39,243 bases of DNA. Source: Streptomyces bambusae (GTDB lineage: Bacteria > Actinomycetota > Actinomycetes > Streptomycetales > Streptomycetaceae). Numbering within the stretch: position 1 is the first letter of the stretch; every line of letters starts with the position of its first letter. The notes under the pieces are model-generated. The model did not search any database and was not told where the DNA came from. It saw only the letters and a list, made by a program, of their open reading frames with translations. The position numbers were made by a program, and so were the translations under genes. Location of the stretch: contig NZ_JAJAUZ010000065.1 of NCBI RefSeq assembly GCF_020532645.1, positions 1-39,243 on the forward strand. The letters are read 5' to 3'. Positions 1 to 7,332 of the stretch are shown in pieces.

Positions 1-13
1 GGGAAACGGCCCC

Positions 14-104
14 GGGGGGGGGGGGGTTGGGGGGGCCCCGCCCCCGGGCCCCCGCGCCTCAAACGCCGGCGGGGCTGGAATGGGCCCGGCGAGGCTGGAA
101 TGGG
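14..104. repeat. G-tract and copy of the GC-rich intergenic repeat
   Basis: A run of 13 G, two T and 7 more G starts the segment. It is followed by GCGCCTCAAACGCCGGCGGGG, the same core (read in either direction) that recurs near 2760, 10650, 23580 and elsewhere in this window. The phrase GGCTGGAATGGG then occurs twice. I see no gene in positions 1-202; this looks like intergenic repeat DNA upstream of the acetyltransferase. The long G run could also be an assembly or sequencing problem. Confidence 0.6.
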
Positions 105-202
105 TTCAGCGCGACTGAGCCGGCCCGGCAAGGCCGGAAGCGACCGTTCGAGCCCCGGCACCGGACGGGGCCACTGAGGGACACCGCCGAAAGGACAGGC
201 AC

Positions 203-694
203 GTGCACACGGAGAACACCGCCATCCGCCTCCGCCCCGTCACAGACGCCGACCTCGCCGTCTTCCGGCAGATGGCCCAGGACCCCGAGTCCAACAGGAT
301 GGCCGCCTTCACCAGCCAGGACCCCTACGACATGGCCGCCTTCGACGCCCACTGGGCCAGGATCCGCGCCGACGACACGATCGTGCTGCGCACCGTCGTG
401 GACGGCACCGGCACCGTGGTCGGCAACGCCTCCGTCTGGGGCCCGCCCGAGGAACGCTCCGTCTCGTACGCGATCGTCCGCACGCACTGGGGCCGCGGCC
501 TGGCGAGCGCAGCCCTCGCCGCCCTCCTCGCCGAGGTCACCGAGCGCCCCCTGCACGCCCGCGCGGCCGCCGACAACGCCGGCTCCCTCCGCGTCCTCAC
601 CCGCAACGGCTTCGAGATCACCGCCCGCGAAACGAACTGGGCGCACGCCCGGGCCGCGGACACCGAGGAGTACGTACTGCTCCTGAAGGCCTGA
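203..694 (+). CDS. GNAT family N-acetyltransferase
   Basis: The 163-residue product has the GNAT fold: an N-terminal RLRPVTDADLAVFRQM strand-helix, a central VGNASVWG strand, and the acetyl-CoA loop HWGRGLASAALAALL at about residues 93-107, a variant of the R/Q-x-x-G-x-G/A motif A. The C-terminal NAGSLRVLTRNGFE motif B is typical of the RimJ/RimL-like branch. I chose the GTG at 203 because AAAGGA lies 7-8 bases upstream and the domain begins right after it. It probably transfers an acetyl group from acetyl-CoA to an amine, but the substrate cannot be read from the sequence. It converges with the NlpC/P60 gene across a strong hairpin. Confidence 0.88.
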   Translation: MHTENTAIRLRPVTDADLAVFRQMAQDPESNRMAAFTSQDPYDMAAFDAHWARIRADDTIVLRTVVDGTGTVVGNASVWGPPEERSVSYAIVRTHWGRGLASAALAALLAEVTERPLHARAAADNAGSLRVLTRNGFEITARETNWAHARAADTEEYVLLLKA

Positions 695-741
695 GCCCGG
701 CCCGGCCGCCCGCCGCGGCGGCGGACCGTGCCGGGCCGGGC
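695..741. terminator. Bidirectional hairpin terminator
   Basis: The arms 695-706 (GCCCGGCCCGGC) and 730-741 (GCCGGGCCGGGC) are perfectly complementary, and the loop holds a further CCGCCGCGGCGG stem. It lies between two convergent stop codons, so it can serve both the acetyltransferase and the NlpC/P60 gene. There is no U tract, as is usual for Streptomyces. Confidence 0.7.
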
Positions 742-751
742 CGGGTGGGGG

Positions 752-2542
752 TCAGATCCGGTGCACGGTGTGCAGCTTCTCCGCGTACGTCCCGTTGCCG
801 TCCAGGATCGACGCACCCGCCAGGTCCGACATCGTCGGACCGTTGCCGGTCTTGCGGCTGGACACGAAGCGCCGCTTGCCGTCGGCGTCCTTGCCCAGGT
901 AGATGCCGACGTGGTCGACCGTGACGGTCGGGTTGTCGTCACCGGAGTCGGCGTTGAACAGCAGCAGGTCACCGGGCTGCAGCAGGACCGCGTCCGGCCG
1001 GCCGGTGCCGGTCGTCTGGTCGATGCGCGCGCCCGGCGCGTAGTCGACCATGTCGCGGGACTTGCGCGGCAGCCGCGTCTTCGAGGTGTCCGAACCGGCG
1101 GCCATCGGCACCTTGTGGTGGTGGCCGAACACCATGCGGGTGAAGCCGGAGCAGTCGAGGTTGCCGACCTGCTTGCTGGACGGGCCGGTGTAGGTGCCGT
1201 CCGGGAAGGTCCAGCCGAGGTTCATGTACTCGTGGAAGTCGGCACCCTCGTACCGGTTGCCCTGCGGGTCGAGGTAGCCGTACCCGGCCTGCCCCAGGAC
1301 CTGCTTGCCGGCCGTCGGCGCCGCGCCCGAGGTCACCGCCGGGGCACCCGGCAGGAACATCGCCGCGTACGCGAGGACGTCCGGCGCGGTCGAACCCGCC
1401 CAGGCCCGGATCTGCGCCTCCAGCGCCGGGGTCACCGTACCGTCGAAGGGCTGGTCGAGGACCCGCACCCAGTCGCGGTGGGTGACCGACGGCGGGTTCT
1501 GCCAGGTCGCCTGGGTGACCTCGAAGCGGCTGACGGTCAGCTTGACCGGCAGGTTGGTGCAGCCGTCGTTCGCGAGGGCACGCAGACCGACGCGGCCCTT
1601 GCCGAACGTCGTGTCGTCGGCCTCCGCGGACCAGGCGGACGGCTCGGCGGAGTCCGTGCGCCAGGCCTTCGCCTGGATGTGGGCGCCCACGCGGCGCACC
1701 CGTATCGTCCAGTTCGTCCCTGCGGCGACACCGGTGGCCAGCGCGACGGTCGGCACCAGCTGGGTGACGACGTCGTCGACCTCCTTCTCCACGCGGAGCT
1801 CGACGGCACCGGAGGTCAGGAAGGACAGCCGGGCGCGGTAGTTGTTGTGCGTGTCCTGGTAGCCGAAGGACAGCGCGTACGAGCAGGCCTGCCCGGTGGG
1901 CACCTTGTCGAACTTCGCGACCGACCGGACGTCCACGTCGGTGATCTCGCCGTCCCGGATGCTGGCGTGCCGGCTGGCGAAGTCGGTGGTCAGGGTGATC
2001 GTGCCGGCGCCCGGGGTCACAGCGAAGTCGGTGGCGGCCCCGCCGAGCGTGGTCCAGCCGCCGCCGGCCGGCGCCGTGCCCCAGTAGACGCGGTCCGCCT
2101 CGGGCAGCGCCGGGTCCGGCAGAGTCCGCTGGAAGTCGTCGGCGAAGGGCCGCTTGTTCTCGGTGAAGGTCCGCTCGGGCCCGGGCAGCACGACGGTGCG
2201 CGCCCCGTGCGTGAGCAGCGCGACCCGCTTGCCCGCGGCCGTGACCTCGGTCCGCGCCGGCGTCCCGGCGAGCACGGCAGTGGTGAGGGTTCCGAGGGTG
2301 ACCGGCGTGAACCAGTCGGCCCCGAGGGCGGCGACGGTCACGGCCGACCGGGGCGTGGTGAGCCCGGCGGCGACGGTGCCGGCGGGGGCGGCCGCGGGGG
2401 CCGCGAGGGGCACCGCAGCGGGCGCGGCGTGCGCGGTGGCGGCACCGGTCAGCGAGACGAGCGGCGCACCGGCCGCGGTCGCAGTGAGCGCGGCGAGCAG
2501 GGACCGCCGGGAGGTACCGGCGGGGCGGGTGGTGTTCGACAT
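752..2542 (-). CDS. Tat-exported NlpC/P60-type cell-wall hydrolase with jelly-roll-like middle domain
   Basis: The 596-residue protein begins with a twin-arginine signal (SRRSLLA at residues 11-17, then a hydrophobic stretch ending near TAHA), so it is probably exported folded by Tat. Residues of about 130-330 read like a beta-sandwich (DUF1080/LamG-like): YALSFGYQDTHNNYRARL, WTIRVRRVGAHIQAKAW. The C-terminal third has the NlpC/P60 hallmarks: LDCSGF with catalytic Cys464, LQPGDLLLF, and VDHVGIYLG with His544. The family hydrolyses peptide bonds in peptidoglycan stem peptides. At nearly 600 residues it is much longer than simple NlpC/P60 enzymes, so the middle part may bind glycan. The ATG at 2542 has no strong ribosome-binding site. 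It is a single gene with repeat DNA upstream. Confidence 0.85.
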   Translation of the reverse strand: MSNTTRPAGTSRRSLLAALTATAAGAPLVSLTGAATAHAAPAAVPLAAPAAAPAGTVAAGLTTPRSAVTVAALGADWFTPVTLGTLTTAVLAGTPARTEVTAAGKRVALLTHGARTVVLPGPERTFTENKRPFADDFQRTLPDPALPEADRVYWGTAPAGGGWTTLGGAATDFAVTPGAGTITLTTDFASRHASIRDGEITDVDVRSVAKFDKVPTGQACSYALSFGYQDTHNNYRARLSFLTSGAVELRVEKEVDDVVTQLVPTVALATGVAAGTNWTIRVRRVGAHIQAKAWRTDSAEPSAWSAEADDTTFGKGRVGLRALANDGCTNLPVKLTVSRFEVTQATWQNPPSVTHRDWVRVLDQPFDGTVTPALEAQIRAWAGSTAPDVLAYAAMFLPGAPAVTSGAAPTAGKQVLGQAGYGYLDPQGNRYEGADFHEYMNLGWTFPDGTYTGPSSKQVGNLDCSGFTRMVFGHHHKVPMAAGSDTSKTRLPRKSRDMVDYAPGARIDQTTGTGRPDAVLLQPGDLLLFNADSGDDNPTVTVDHVGIYLGKDADGKRRFVSSRKTGNGPTMSDLAGASILDGNGTYAEKLHTVHRI

Positions 2543-2630
2543 GCGGCCATGATGCGACCAGAGAAAAGTCGACTTTCAGCCGGGCCCCTCAAAACGGAAT
2601 CCCAAATTCCGCCAGCCCCGGAAATACCGG

Positions 2631-2672
2631 ACTCCCCCACCGGCACTCCCCCACCGGCACTCCCCGCCGGAT
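2631..2672. repeat. Short tandem repeat, 14-bp unit, nearly three copies
   Basis: The unit ACTCCCCCACCGGC occurs at 2631-2644 and 2645-2658, and a degenerate third copy follows from 2659. It leads into related CCCGCCCCGCCGG phrases up to about 2720. It is non-coding. Confidence 0.75.
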
Positions 2673-2718
2673 CCCGCCCCGCCGGCCCCATCCCGCCCCG
2701 CCGGCTGCATCCAGCCCC

Positions 2719-2842
2719 GCCAGGGGGTACCTCCCAGCCCCCTGGGGCTGGGGGAGTTTGAGGCGCGGGGTCCGCGGCAGAGCCCCGAATCCTTGAGCCC
2801 CGCCGGCGATCGAGGCGCGGGGCCAAGGGGGGGCAGCGCCCC
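2719..2842. repeat. GC-rich palindromic intergenic repeat
   Basis: It contains a hairpin (CTCCCAGCCC paired with GGGCTGGGGGAG, 2731-2756), then TTTGAGGCGCGGGGTCCGCGG and CAGAGCCCCGAATCC, then a second half-copy GCCCCGCCGGCGATCGAGG. The same modules recur at 3641-3703, 10630-10743, 23527-23622 and inside hemA, which marks it as a member of a dispersed Streptomyces repeat family. Confidence 0.8.
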
Positions 2843-2888
2843 GTAAATAACCCACCCCCCGTCACCCCCACCTGGCATGCTGGGCCAC

Positions 2889-3635
2889 GTGAACGCCCGC
2901 CCGGAGATCCACCTGACCCTCGCCCCCGAGCTACGCCTCTTCGCCGCGCCCGACAAGCGAGCCGACCGCACCCGCACCACCACGGACGGCACCTCCAGCC
3001 TCGGCCACGTCGTCGAATCCGCCGGCGTCCCCCTCACCGAAGTCGGCCGCCTCCTCGTCGACGGCCGCGAGGTCCCCGTCTCCCACGTCCCCCAGGCCGG
3101 CGAATCCGTCGAGGTCCACGGCGTCGAACGCCCCCAGCAGGTCCCCGGCGCCCCCCTCCGCTTCCTCCTCGACGTCCACCTCGGCACCCTCGCCCGCCGC
3201 CTGCGCCTCCTCGGCGTGGACGCCGCATACGAGAGCGAGGACATCGGCGACCCCGCCCTCGCCACCCGCTCCGCCGCCGAACACCGCGTCCTGCTCTCCC
3301 GCGACCGCGGCCTGCTGCGCCGCCGCGAACTCTGGGCCGGGGCGTACGTCTACAGCGACCAGCCGGACGAGCAGCTGCGCGACGTCCTCGGCCGCTTCGC
3401 GCCCCGGCTCCAGCCCTGGACCCGCTGCACCGCCTGCAACGGGCCGCTGCAACGCGCCACCAAGGACTCCGTCGGCGACCGCATCGAAGACGGCACGCAC
3501 CGTACGTACGACGTCTTCGCGCAGTGCACCGACTGCTCGCGCGTCTACTGGCGCGGCGCGCACCACGCCCGCCTGGAACGCATCGTCGGCGAAGCCGTCG
3601 AGGAATTCGGCCCCCACCCGACCCGAACCCGCTGA
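2889..3635 (+). CDS. Ubiquitin-like plus Mut7-C RNase-domain protein
   Basis: The 248-residue protein has two parts. Residues of about 1-85 look like a ubiquitin/ThiS-type beta-grasp (LLVDGREVPVSHVPQAGESVEV). The rest matches the Mut7-C PIN-like RNase fold: FLLDVHLGTLARRLRLLGVDA, then VLLSRDRGLLRR with its acidic pairs, followed by the zinc-ribbon-like pairs CTACNGPL and CTDCSRVYWRGAH. Proteins of this build are common in actinobacteria; an RNase role is inferred from the fold only. I prefer the GTG at 2889 (MNARPEIHL) over the in-frame ATG at 2877, because homologues start near this point. Neither start has a clear ribosome-binding site. It stands alone, converging with the secreted protein at 3727. 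Confidence 0.85.
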   Translation: MNARPEIHLTLAPELRLFAAPDKRADRTRTTTDGTSSLGHVVESAGVPLTEVGRLLVDGREVPVSHVPQAGESVEVHGVERPQQVPGAPLRFLLDVHLGTLARRLRLLGVDAAYESEDIGDPALATRSAAEHRVLLSRDRGLLRRRELWAGAYVYSDQPDEQLRDVLGRFAPRLQPWTRCTACNGPLQRATKDSVGDRIEDGTHRTYDVFAQCTDCSRVYWRGAHHARLERIVGEAVEEFGPHPTRTR

Positions 3636-3640
3636 CCCGG

Positions 3641-3703
3641 TCTCCCCCGGCCCTCTGGGGCTGGGGGACATCGAGGACCGGGGTCCGGGGCGGAGCCCCG
3701 TGC
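3641..3703. repeat. Palindromic intergenic repeat between convergent genes
   Basis: CTCCCCCGGCCCTCTGGGG continues into a GGCTGGGGGA arm, and a second hairpin GGGGTCCGGGGCGGAGCCCC follows. These are the same modules as at 2719-2842. It fills the gap between two convergent genes and may act as a transcription stop for both. Confidence 0.75.
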
Positions 3704-3726
3704 AGGCGGTCAGGGCCACGCCCCCC

Positions 3727-4221
3727 TCAGAACGCGTACGTGTCGCCCGTGTCGAGCGCCAGCACCACATGCCGGTTGTTGGCCGCGTTGCCGTCCGCCA
3801 CGCCGCCGTCCCAGAACGTGTCGATCCGCACGACGACCTCCCGCACCGCCGCCTCCTGCAACGGCAGCAGCAGCTCGATCCGCCGCCCCGCCCCCCGCTC
3901 CGGCAGCGCCCCCGTCTCGCACACCACCACCCGCGCACCCGCCCGCGCACACCCCGCCGTCAGCCGGGCACCCCCCGCCAGGTCCACCGACGCCCGCACC
4001 CGCACCGTCGCGTTCGCCACCGCGCCCGGCCCCAGGTTCTCCGGCGTCAGGGAGACCGCCAGCGCACCCCGCGCCAGCGCCACCTTCCCGTGGTACGCCA
4101 CATCGGCCGCGGCCCCGTCGGCGACCGCCGGCCCGGCCGACCCCACCGCCCCGGCCACCAGCACCAGCCCGGCGGCCACCGCCGCCCTCAGCCACTTCCG
4201 GCACTTCCCGCTCTCGCACAT
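3727..4221 (-). CDS. Small secreted protein of unknown function
   Basis: I do not recognise a named family. The 164-residue product has a basic start (MCESGKCRKW), a hydrophobic core (AAVAAGLVLVAGAVG) and a likely signal peptidase site after PAVA near residue 34. The mature part is about 130 residues of predicted beta-sandwich (VSLTPENLGPGAVANATVRVRASVDL), similar in feel to DUF11/CARDB-type extracellular domains, with one pair of Cys (GCARAGARVVVC) that could form a disulfide. It ends in DGNAANNRHVVLALDTGDTY. It is probably exported; its role is unknown. The gene is single and divergent from the SDR gene. Confidence 0.75.
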   Translation of the reverse strand: MCESGKCRKWLRAAVAAGLVLVAGAVGSAGPAVADGAAADVAYHGKVALARGALAVSLTPENLGPGAVANATVRVRASVDLAGGARLTAGCARAGARVVVCETGALPERGAGRRIELLLPLQEAAVREVVVRIDTFWDGGVADGNAANNRHVVLALDTGDTYAF

Positions 4222-4350
4222 GCCCGCACGGTAAGCGTCCCTTCGATGCCGCTCATCGGATCATCACTCGATCGAGGACGAGCCGCTCCCCCGGACGCCT
4301 GCCTATCCTGGCCGTACCGAAACGAACGCACATCCGGTCGAGGAGCCCCC

Positions 4351-5121
4351 ATGAGCAGCGTCACCGCCCCCGCCCGTACCGCCGTCATCACCGGGGCGAG
4401 CAGCGGAATCGGCGCAGCCACCGCCCGGCAGCTCGCCGCCGCCGGCTACCACGTCGTCCTGACCGCCCGCCGCAAGGACCGCATCGAGGCACTCGCCGAG
4501 GAGCTCAACGCCGCCGGCCACTCCGCCGCCGCCCACGCCCTCGACGTCACCGACCGCACCGCCGTCGACGGCTTCGCCGCCTCCCTCGACCGCTGCGACG
4601 TCCTCGTCAACAACGCCGGCGGAGCCCTCGGCGCCGACCCCGTCGCCACCGGCGACCCCGCCGACTGGCTCACCATGTACGAGGTCAACGTCCTCGGCAC
4701 CCTCCACATGACCCAGGCCCTGCTCCCCGCCCTGGTCGCGAGCGGCGACGGCACCGTCGTCGTCCTCTCCTCCACCGCCGGCCACAGCACGTACGAGGGC
4801 GGCGCCGGCTACGTCGCCGCCAAGAACGGCGCCCGCGTCCTCGCCGAAACCCTCCGCCTGGAGATCGTCGGCCGGCCCGTCCGCGTCATCGAGATCGCCC
4901 CCGGCATGGTCAAGACCGAGGAGTTCGCCACCACCCGCTTCCGCGGCGACACCGAGAAGGCCGCCAAGGTCTACGCCGGCGTGGCCGAGCCCCTCAGCGC
5001 CGACGACGTCGCCGACACCGTCACCTGGGCCGTCACCCGCCCCTCCCACGTGAACATCGACCTCCTCGTCGTCCGCCCCCGCGCCCAGGCCTCGAACACC
5101 AAGGTCCACCGCGAGCTGTAA
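4351..5121 (+). CDS. SDR family NAD(P)-dependent oxidoreductase
   Basis: The 256-residue protein is a classical short-chain dehydrogenase. It has the cofactor loop TGASSGIG (residues 14-21), the NNAG motif (87-90), Asn113 in VNVLGT, catalytic Ser near 140-141 (LSSTAGH), and Tyr154/Lys158 in YVAAK. TARRKDR after beta-2 suggests NADP(H) preference, since basic residues follow the strand. Length and the late APGMVKTEEF motif resemble the YdfG-like serine/3-hydroxy acid dehydrogenase group, but the substrate is uncertain. The ATG at 4351 follows GAGGAG at a good distance; a longer in-frame extension upstream has no support. A strong hairpin follows the stop. Confidence 0.9.
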   Translation: MSSVTAPARTAVITGASSGIGAATARQLAAAGYHVVLTARRKDRIEALAEELNAAGHSAAAHALDVTDRTAVDGFAASLDRCDVLVNNAGGALGADPVATGDPADWLTMYEVNVLGTLHMTQALLPALVASGDGTVVVLSSTAGHSTYEGGAGYVAAKNGARVLAETLRLEIVGRPVRVIEIAPGMVKTEEFATTRFRGDTEKAAKVYAGVAEPLSADDVADTVTWAVTRPSHVNIDLLVVRPRAQASNTKVHREL

Positions 5122-5135
5122 CCCGTACGCACGCG

Positions 5136-5179
5136 AAGGGGGCGGCCGCCCGGGTACGAACCCCGGGCGGCCGCCCCTT
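5136..5179. terminator. Strong bidirectional hairpin terminator
   Basis: An arm starting AAGGGGGCGGCCGCCCGGG (5136-5154) pairs with CCCGGGCGGCCGCCCCTT (5162-5179) around a 7-base loop. It lies between the convergent SDR and deacetylase genes. Confidence 0.85.
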
Positions 5180-5193
5180 TCCGGTCCGCAGCC

Positions 5194-5868
5194 TCACACC
5201 AGCCCCGCCGCCTTCAGGTGCGGCATCAGCGGCGCCGGCTTCAGCCCGGCCGCCTTCGCCGCGTCCAGCGCCCGCTTCAGATCGGCCGCCAGCGTCGGCG
5301 TGAAGTGCAGCAGCACGATGTCCCCGGCCGCCAGCCGCGGCACGGGCGGCGGCGTCTCGCCCCACGTCGTGAAGTCGTGCGTCCACGTCACCAGCGCCTT
5401 CACCCCGCAGGCCTTGGCCGCCAGCCGCACGTCGTCGTTCACGGCCCCGTACGGCGGCCGCAGCAGCTTCGGCGTCCGCCCGAACACCGCCGCCAGCTGC
5501 TCCCCCGCCCCGCACACCTCCGCGTCCTTCCCGGCCGCGTCGAGCGTGGTCAGGTCCGGATGGTTCACGGTGTGGTTCTCGACCGTCGCCCGCCCGTCGT
5601 CCACCATCCCCGTGAAGTACCCGGTGTCGTACGCGGTGGCCCCGGGCAGCAGGAACAGCGAGACGGGCACCCGCTTCTCGACGAGCGTCCGCGCCACCGC
5701 CGGATCGTGGTACCACCCGTCGTCGATGCTGATGAACACGACCTTCTCGGCCGTGGGCACCCGCCCGACCACCGGCGGCAACCCCACCCCCGCACTGGCG
5801 GGCCCGGCCACCCCCACCACCGACAGAACTGACGCGAGCATGCCAATAACCACCCGAGATCTCCACAT
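5194..5868 (-). CDS. Secreted polysaccharide (chitooligosaccharide-type) deacetylase
   Basis: The 224-residue protein has a signal peptide (MWRSRVVIGMLASVLSVVGV, cleavage near PASA at residue 26-27) and a NodB homology domain. Motif 1 is SIDDG with Asp49/Asp50, motif 2 is H99-x-x-x-H103 (ENHTVNHP), motif 3 is RPPYG (137-141), and the last motif is LLHF with His188. This carbohydrate esterase 4 family removes acetyl groups from N-acetylglucosamine polymers such as chitin or peptidoglycan. I prefer the ATG at 5868 over the GTG at 5877, because AAGGTGGG gives it a ribosome-binding site and the signal peptide starts there. A DasR-type palindrome covers that site, which suggests control by N-acetylglucosamine status and favours chitin-derived substrates. 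Confidence 0.88.
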   Translation of the reverse strand: MWRSRVVIGMLASVLSVVGVAGPASAGVGLPPVVGRVPTAEKVVFISIDDGWYHDPAVARTLVEKRVPVSLFLLPGATAYDTGYFTGMVDDGRATVENHTVNHPDLTTLDAAGKDAEVCGAGEQLAAVFGRTPKLLRPPYGAVNDDVRLAAKACGVKALVTWTHDFTTWGETPPPVPRLAAGDIVLLHFTPTLAADLKRALDAAKAAGLKPAPLMPHLKAAGLV

Positions 5869-5870
5869 GC

Positions 5871-5900
5871 CGCCCACCTTGGTCTAGACCAAGGTGGGCG
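5871..5900. promoter_or_regulatory. Perfect 30-bp palindrome with DasR operator (dre) core
   Basis: Both halves are exactly complementary over 15 bp each. The centre is CTTGGTCTAGACCAAG, which contains TGGTCTAGACCA, the core of the published DasR-responsive element of Streptomyces. DasR is a GntR-family repressor released by glucosamine-6-phosphate. The site ends 2 bp before the deacetylase start codon and includes its ribosome-binding site, so bound protein could block transcription, and the RNA hairpin could also hide the site from ribosomes. Confidence 0.8.
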
Positions 5901-5949
5901 TCAATCCCCCGTGCGGCAAAAGGCAGTTGGCACTCCGCCTGCCTGCCGG

Positions 5950-7143
5950 TCAGCCCTTCACGCAGATGACCTGCTTCAGCTTCGCGACGACCTCGACCAG
6001 GTCCGTCTGCTGTTCGATGACGTGCTCGATGGACTTGTAGGCGCCGGGGATCTCGTCGATCACCCCGGAGTCCTTGCGGCACTCGACACCCTTGGTCTGG
6101 GCCTCCAGGTCCCGCGTCGAGAAGGCCCGCTTGGCGGCCGCGCGGCTCATCTTGCGGCCCGCGCCGTGCGAGGCGGAGTTGAAGGACTTCTCGTTGCCGA
6201 GCCCCTTCACGATGTACGAGCCGGCGCCCATCGAACCGGGGATGATCCCGTACTCGCCGCCGCCGGCGCGGATCGCGCCCTTCCGCGTGACCAGCAGGTC
6301 CATGCCGTCGTACCGCTCCTCCGCCACGTAGTTGTGGTGGCAGCTGATCTCCGGCTCGAACGCGACCTTCGCCTTGCGGAACTCCCGGCGGACGACTTCC
6401 TTCAAGAGGCTCATCATGATCGCGCGGTTGAACTTCGCGTACTCCTGAGCCCAGAACAGGTCGTTGCGGTACGCCGCCATCTGCGGGGTCTCCGCGATGA
6501 AGACGGCGAGGTCCCGATCAACCAGGTTCTGGTTGTGCGGAAGCCTCTGCGCCACGCCGATGTGATGGTCAGCAAGCTCCTTGCCGATGTTCCGGGACCC
6601 GGAGTGCAGCATGAGCCACACCGAATCGGACGTATCGACACAAACCTCCGCAAAGTGATTCCCTTGGCCAAGGGTTCCCAACTGCCTCCCCGCCCGCTCC
6701 CGCCGGAACTTCACCGCATCCGCCAGGTAGTCGAACCGCTCCCACAGCCCGTCCAGCGCCTTCGCCGGGAACCCGTACAGCCGCCCCGGGTCCAACGCCT
6801 CCCGGTGCATCCCCGCGCCCACCGGGATGGCCTGCTCGATCTTCGAGCGCAGCCGCGACAGGTCGCCGGGGAGGTCGTTCGCCGTGAGGGAGGTCTTGAC
6901 GGCGGACATGCCGCAGCCGATGTCGACGCCCACCGCCGCCGGGCAGACGGCGTCCTTCATGGCGATGACCGAGCCGACCGTGGCGCCCTTGCCGTAGTGG
7001 ACGTCCGGCATGACCGCCAGGCCCTTGATCCACGGCAGCGTGGCGGTGTTCTGGAGCTGGCGCAGGGCGCCCTCGTCGACGCTCGCCGGATCCGTCCACA
7101 TGCGGATCGGGACCCGTGCGCCCGGTACCTCTATGTACGACAT
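5950..7143 (-). CDS. rtcB: RNA-splicing ligase RtcB
   Basis: The 397-residue protein carries all the signature motifs of RtcB, the GTP- and Mn2+-dependent ligase joining 2',3'-cyclic phosphate (or 3'-phosphate) and 5'-OH RNA ends: DIGCGM with metal ligands Asp74 and Cys77, GQGNHF (159-164), HSGSRNIG (180-187), HHNY (269-272), GSMGAGSY (303-310), and the guanylylated His326 in SHGAGR. Length is normal. No archease, RtcA or RtcR gene is visible nearby. The ATG at 7143 is well placed. In Streptomyces it could serve RNA repair rather than tRNA splicing, but that is inference. It is transcribed toward the deacetylase with an 81-bp gap, so read-through is possible. Confidence 0.97.
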   Translation of the reverse strand: MSYIEVPGARVPIRMWTDPASVDEGALRQLQNTATLPWIKGLAVMPDVHYGKGATVGSVIAMKDAVCPAAVGVDIGCGMSAVKTSLTANDLPGDLSRLRSKIEQAIPVGAGMHREALDPGRLYGFPAKALDGLWERFDYLADAVKFRRERAGRQLGTLGQGNHFAEVCVDTSDSVWLMLHSGSRNIGKELADHHIGVAQRLPHNQNLVDRDLAVFIAETPQMAAYRNDLFWAQEYAKFNRAIMMSLLKEVVRREFRKAKVAFEPEISCHHNYVAEERYDGMDLLVTRKGAIRAGGGEYGIIPGSMGAGSYIVKGLGNEKSFNSASHGAGRKMSRAAAKRAFSTRDLEAQTKGVECRKDSGVIDEIPGAYKSIEHVIEQQTDLVEVVAKLKQVICVKG

Positions 7144-7332
7144 GAGTTGACCATTCCCCCGAAATCAGATGAAAGCCCGTAAAACGCAAAAGCCTCGCTC
7201 TTGGGGCCGAATGGGACATCGGACCGGCGTCAGCTGCGGTGCGTGCGATAGACATTGTTTCCGCCCGACACCCGGGCGGGGCAAACGGATTTCGCCGGCC
7301 GCACGGGCCGGACGGGGCGAAGGAGCGTGCAG

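Larger units (their letters stand above)
2543..2876. other. 334-bp divergent intergenic region, no gene
   Basis: This gap separates two divergent genes. Next to the NlpC/P60 start lies a 12-bp palindrome, AAAGTCGACTTT, at 2565-2576. The rest is low-complexity GC-rich DNA and repeats listed separately. No open frame here has Streptomyces-like codon use and a ribosome-binding site. Promoters for both neighbours must lie here, but I cannot pick a convincing -35/-10 pair. Confidence 0.6.

Noticed and set aside
728..2761. 677-codon plus-strand frame opposite the NlpC/P60 gene
   Set aside because: Shadow frame; the minus strand encodes a Tat signal and the NlpC/P60 motifs.
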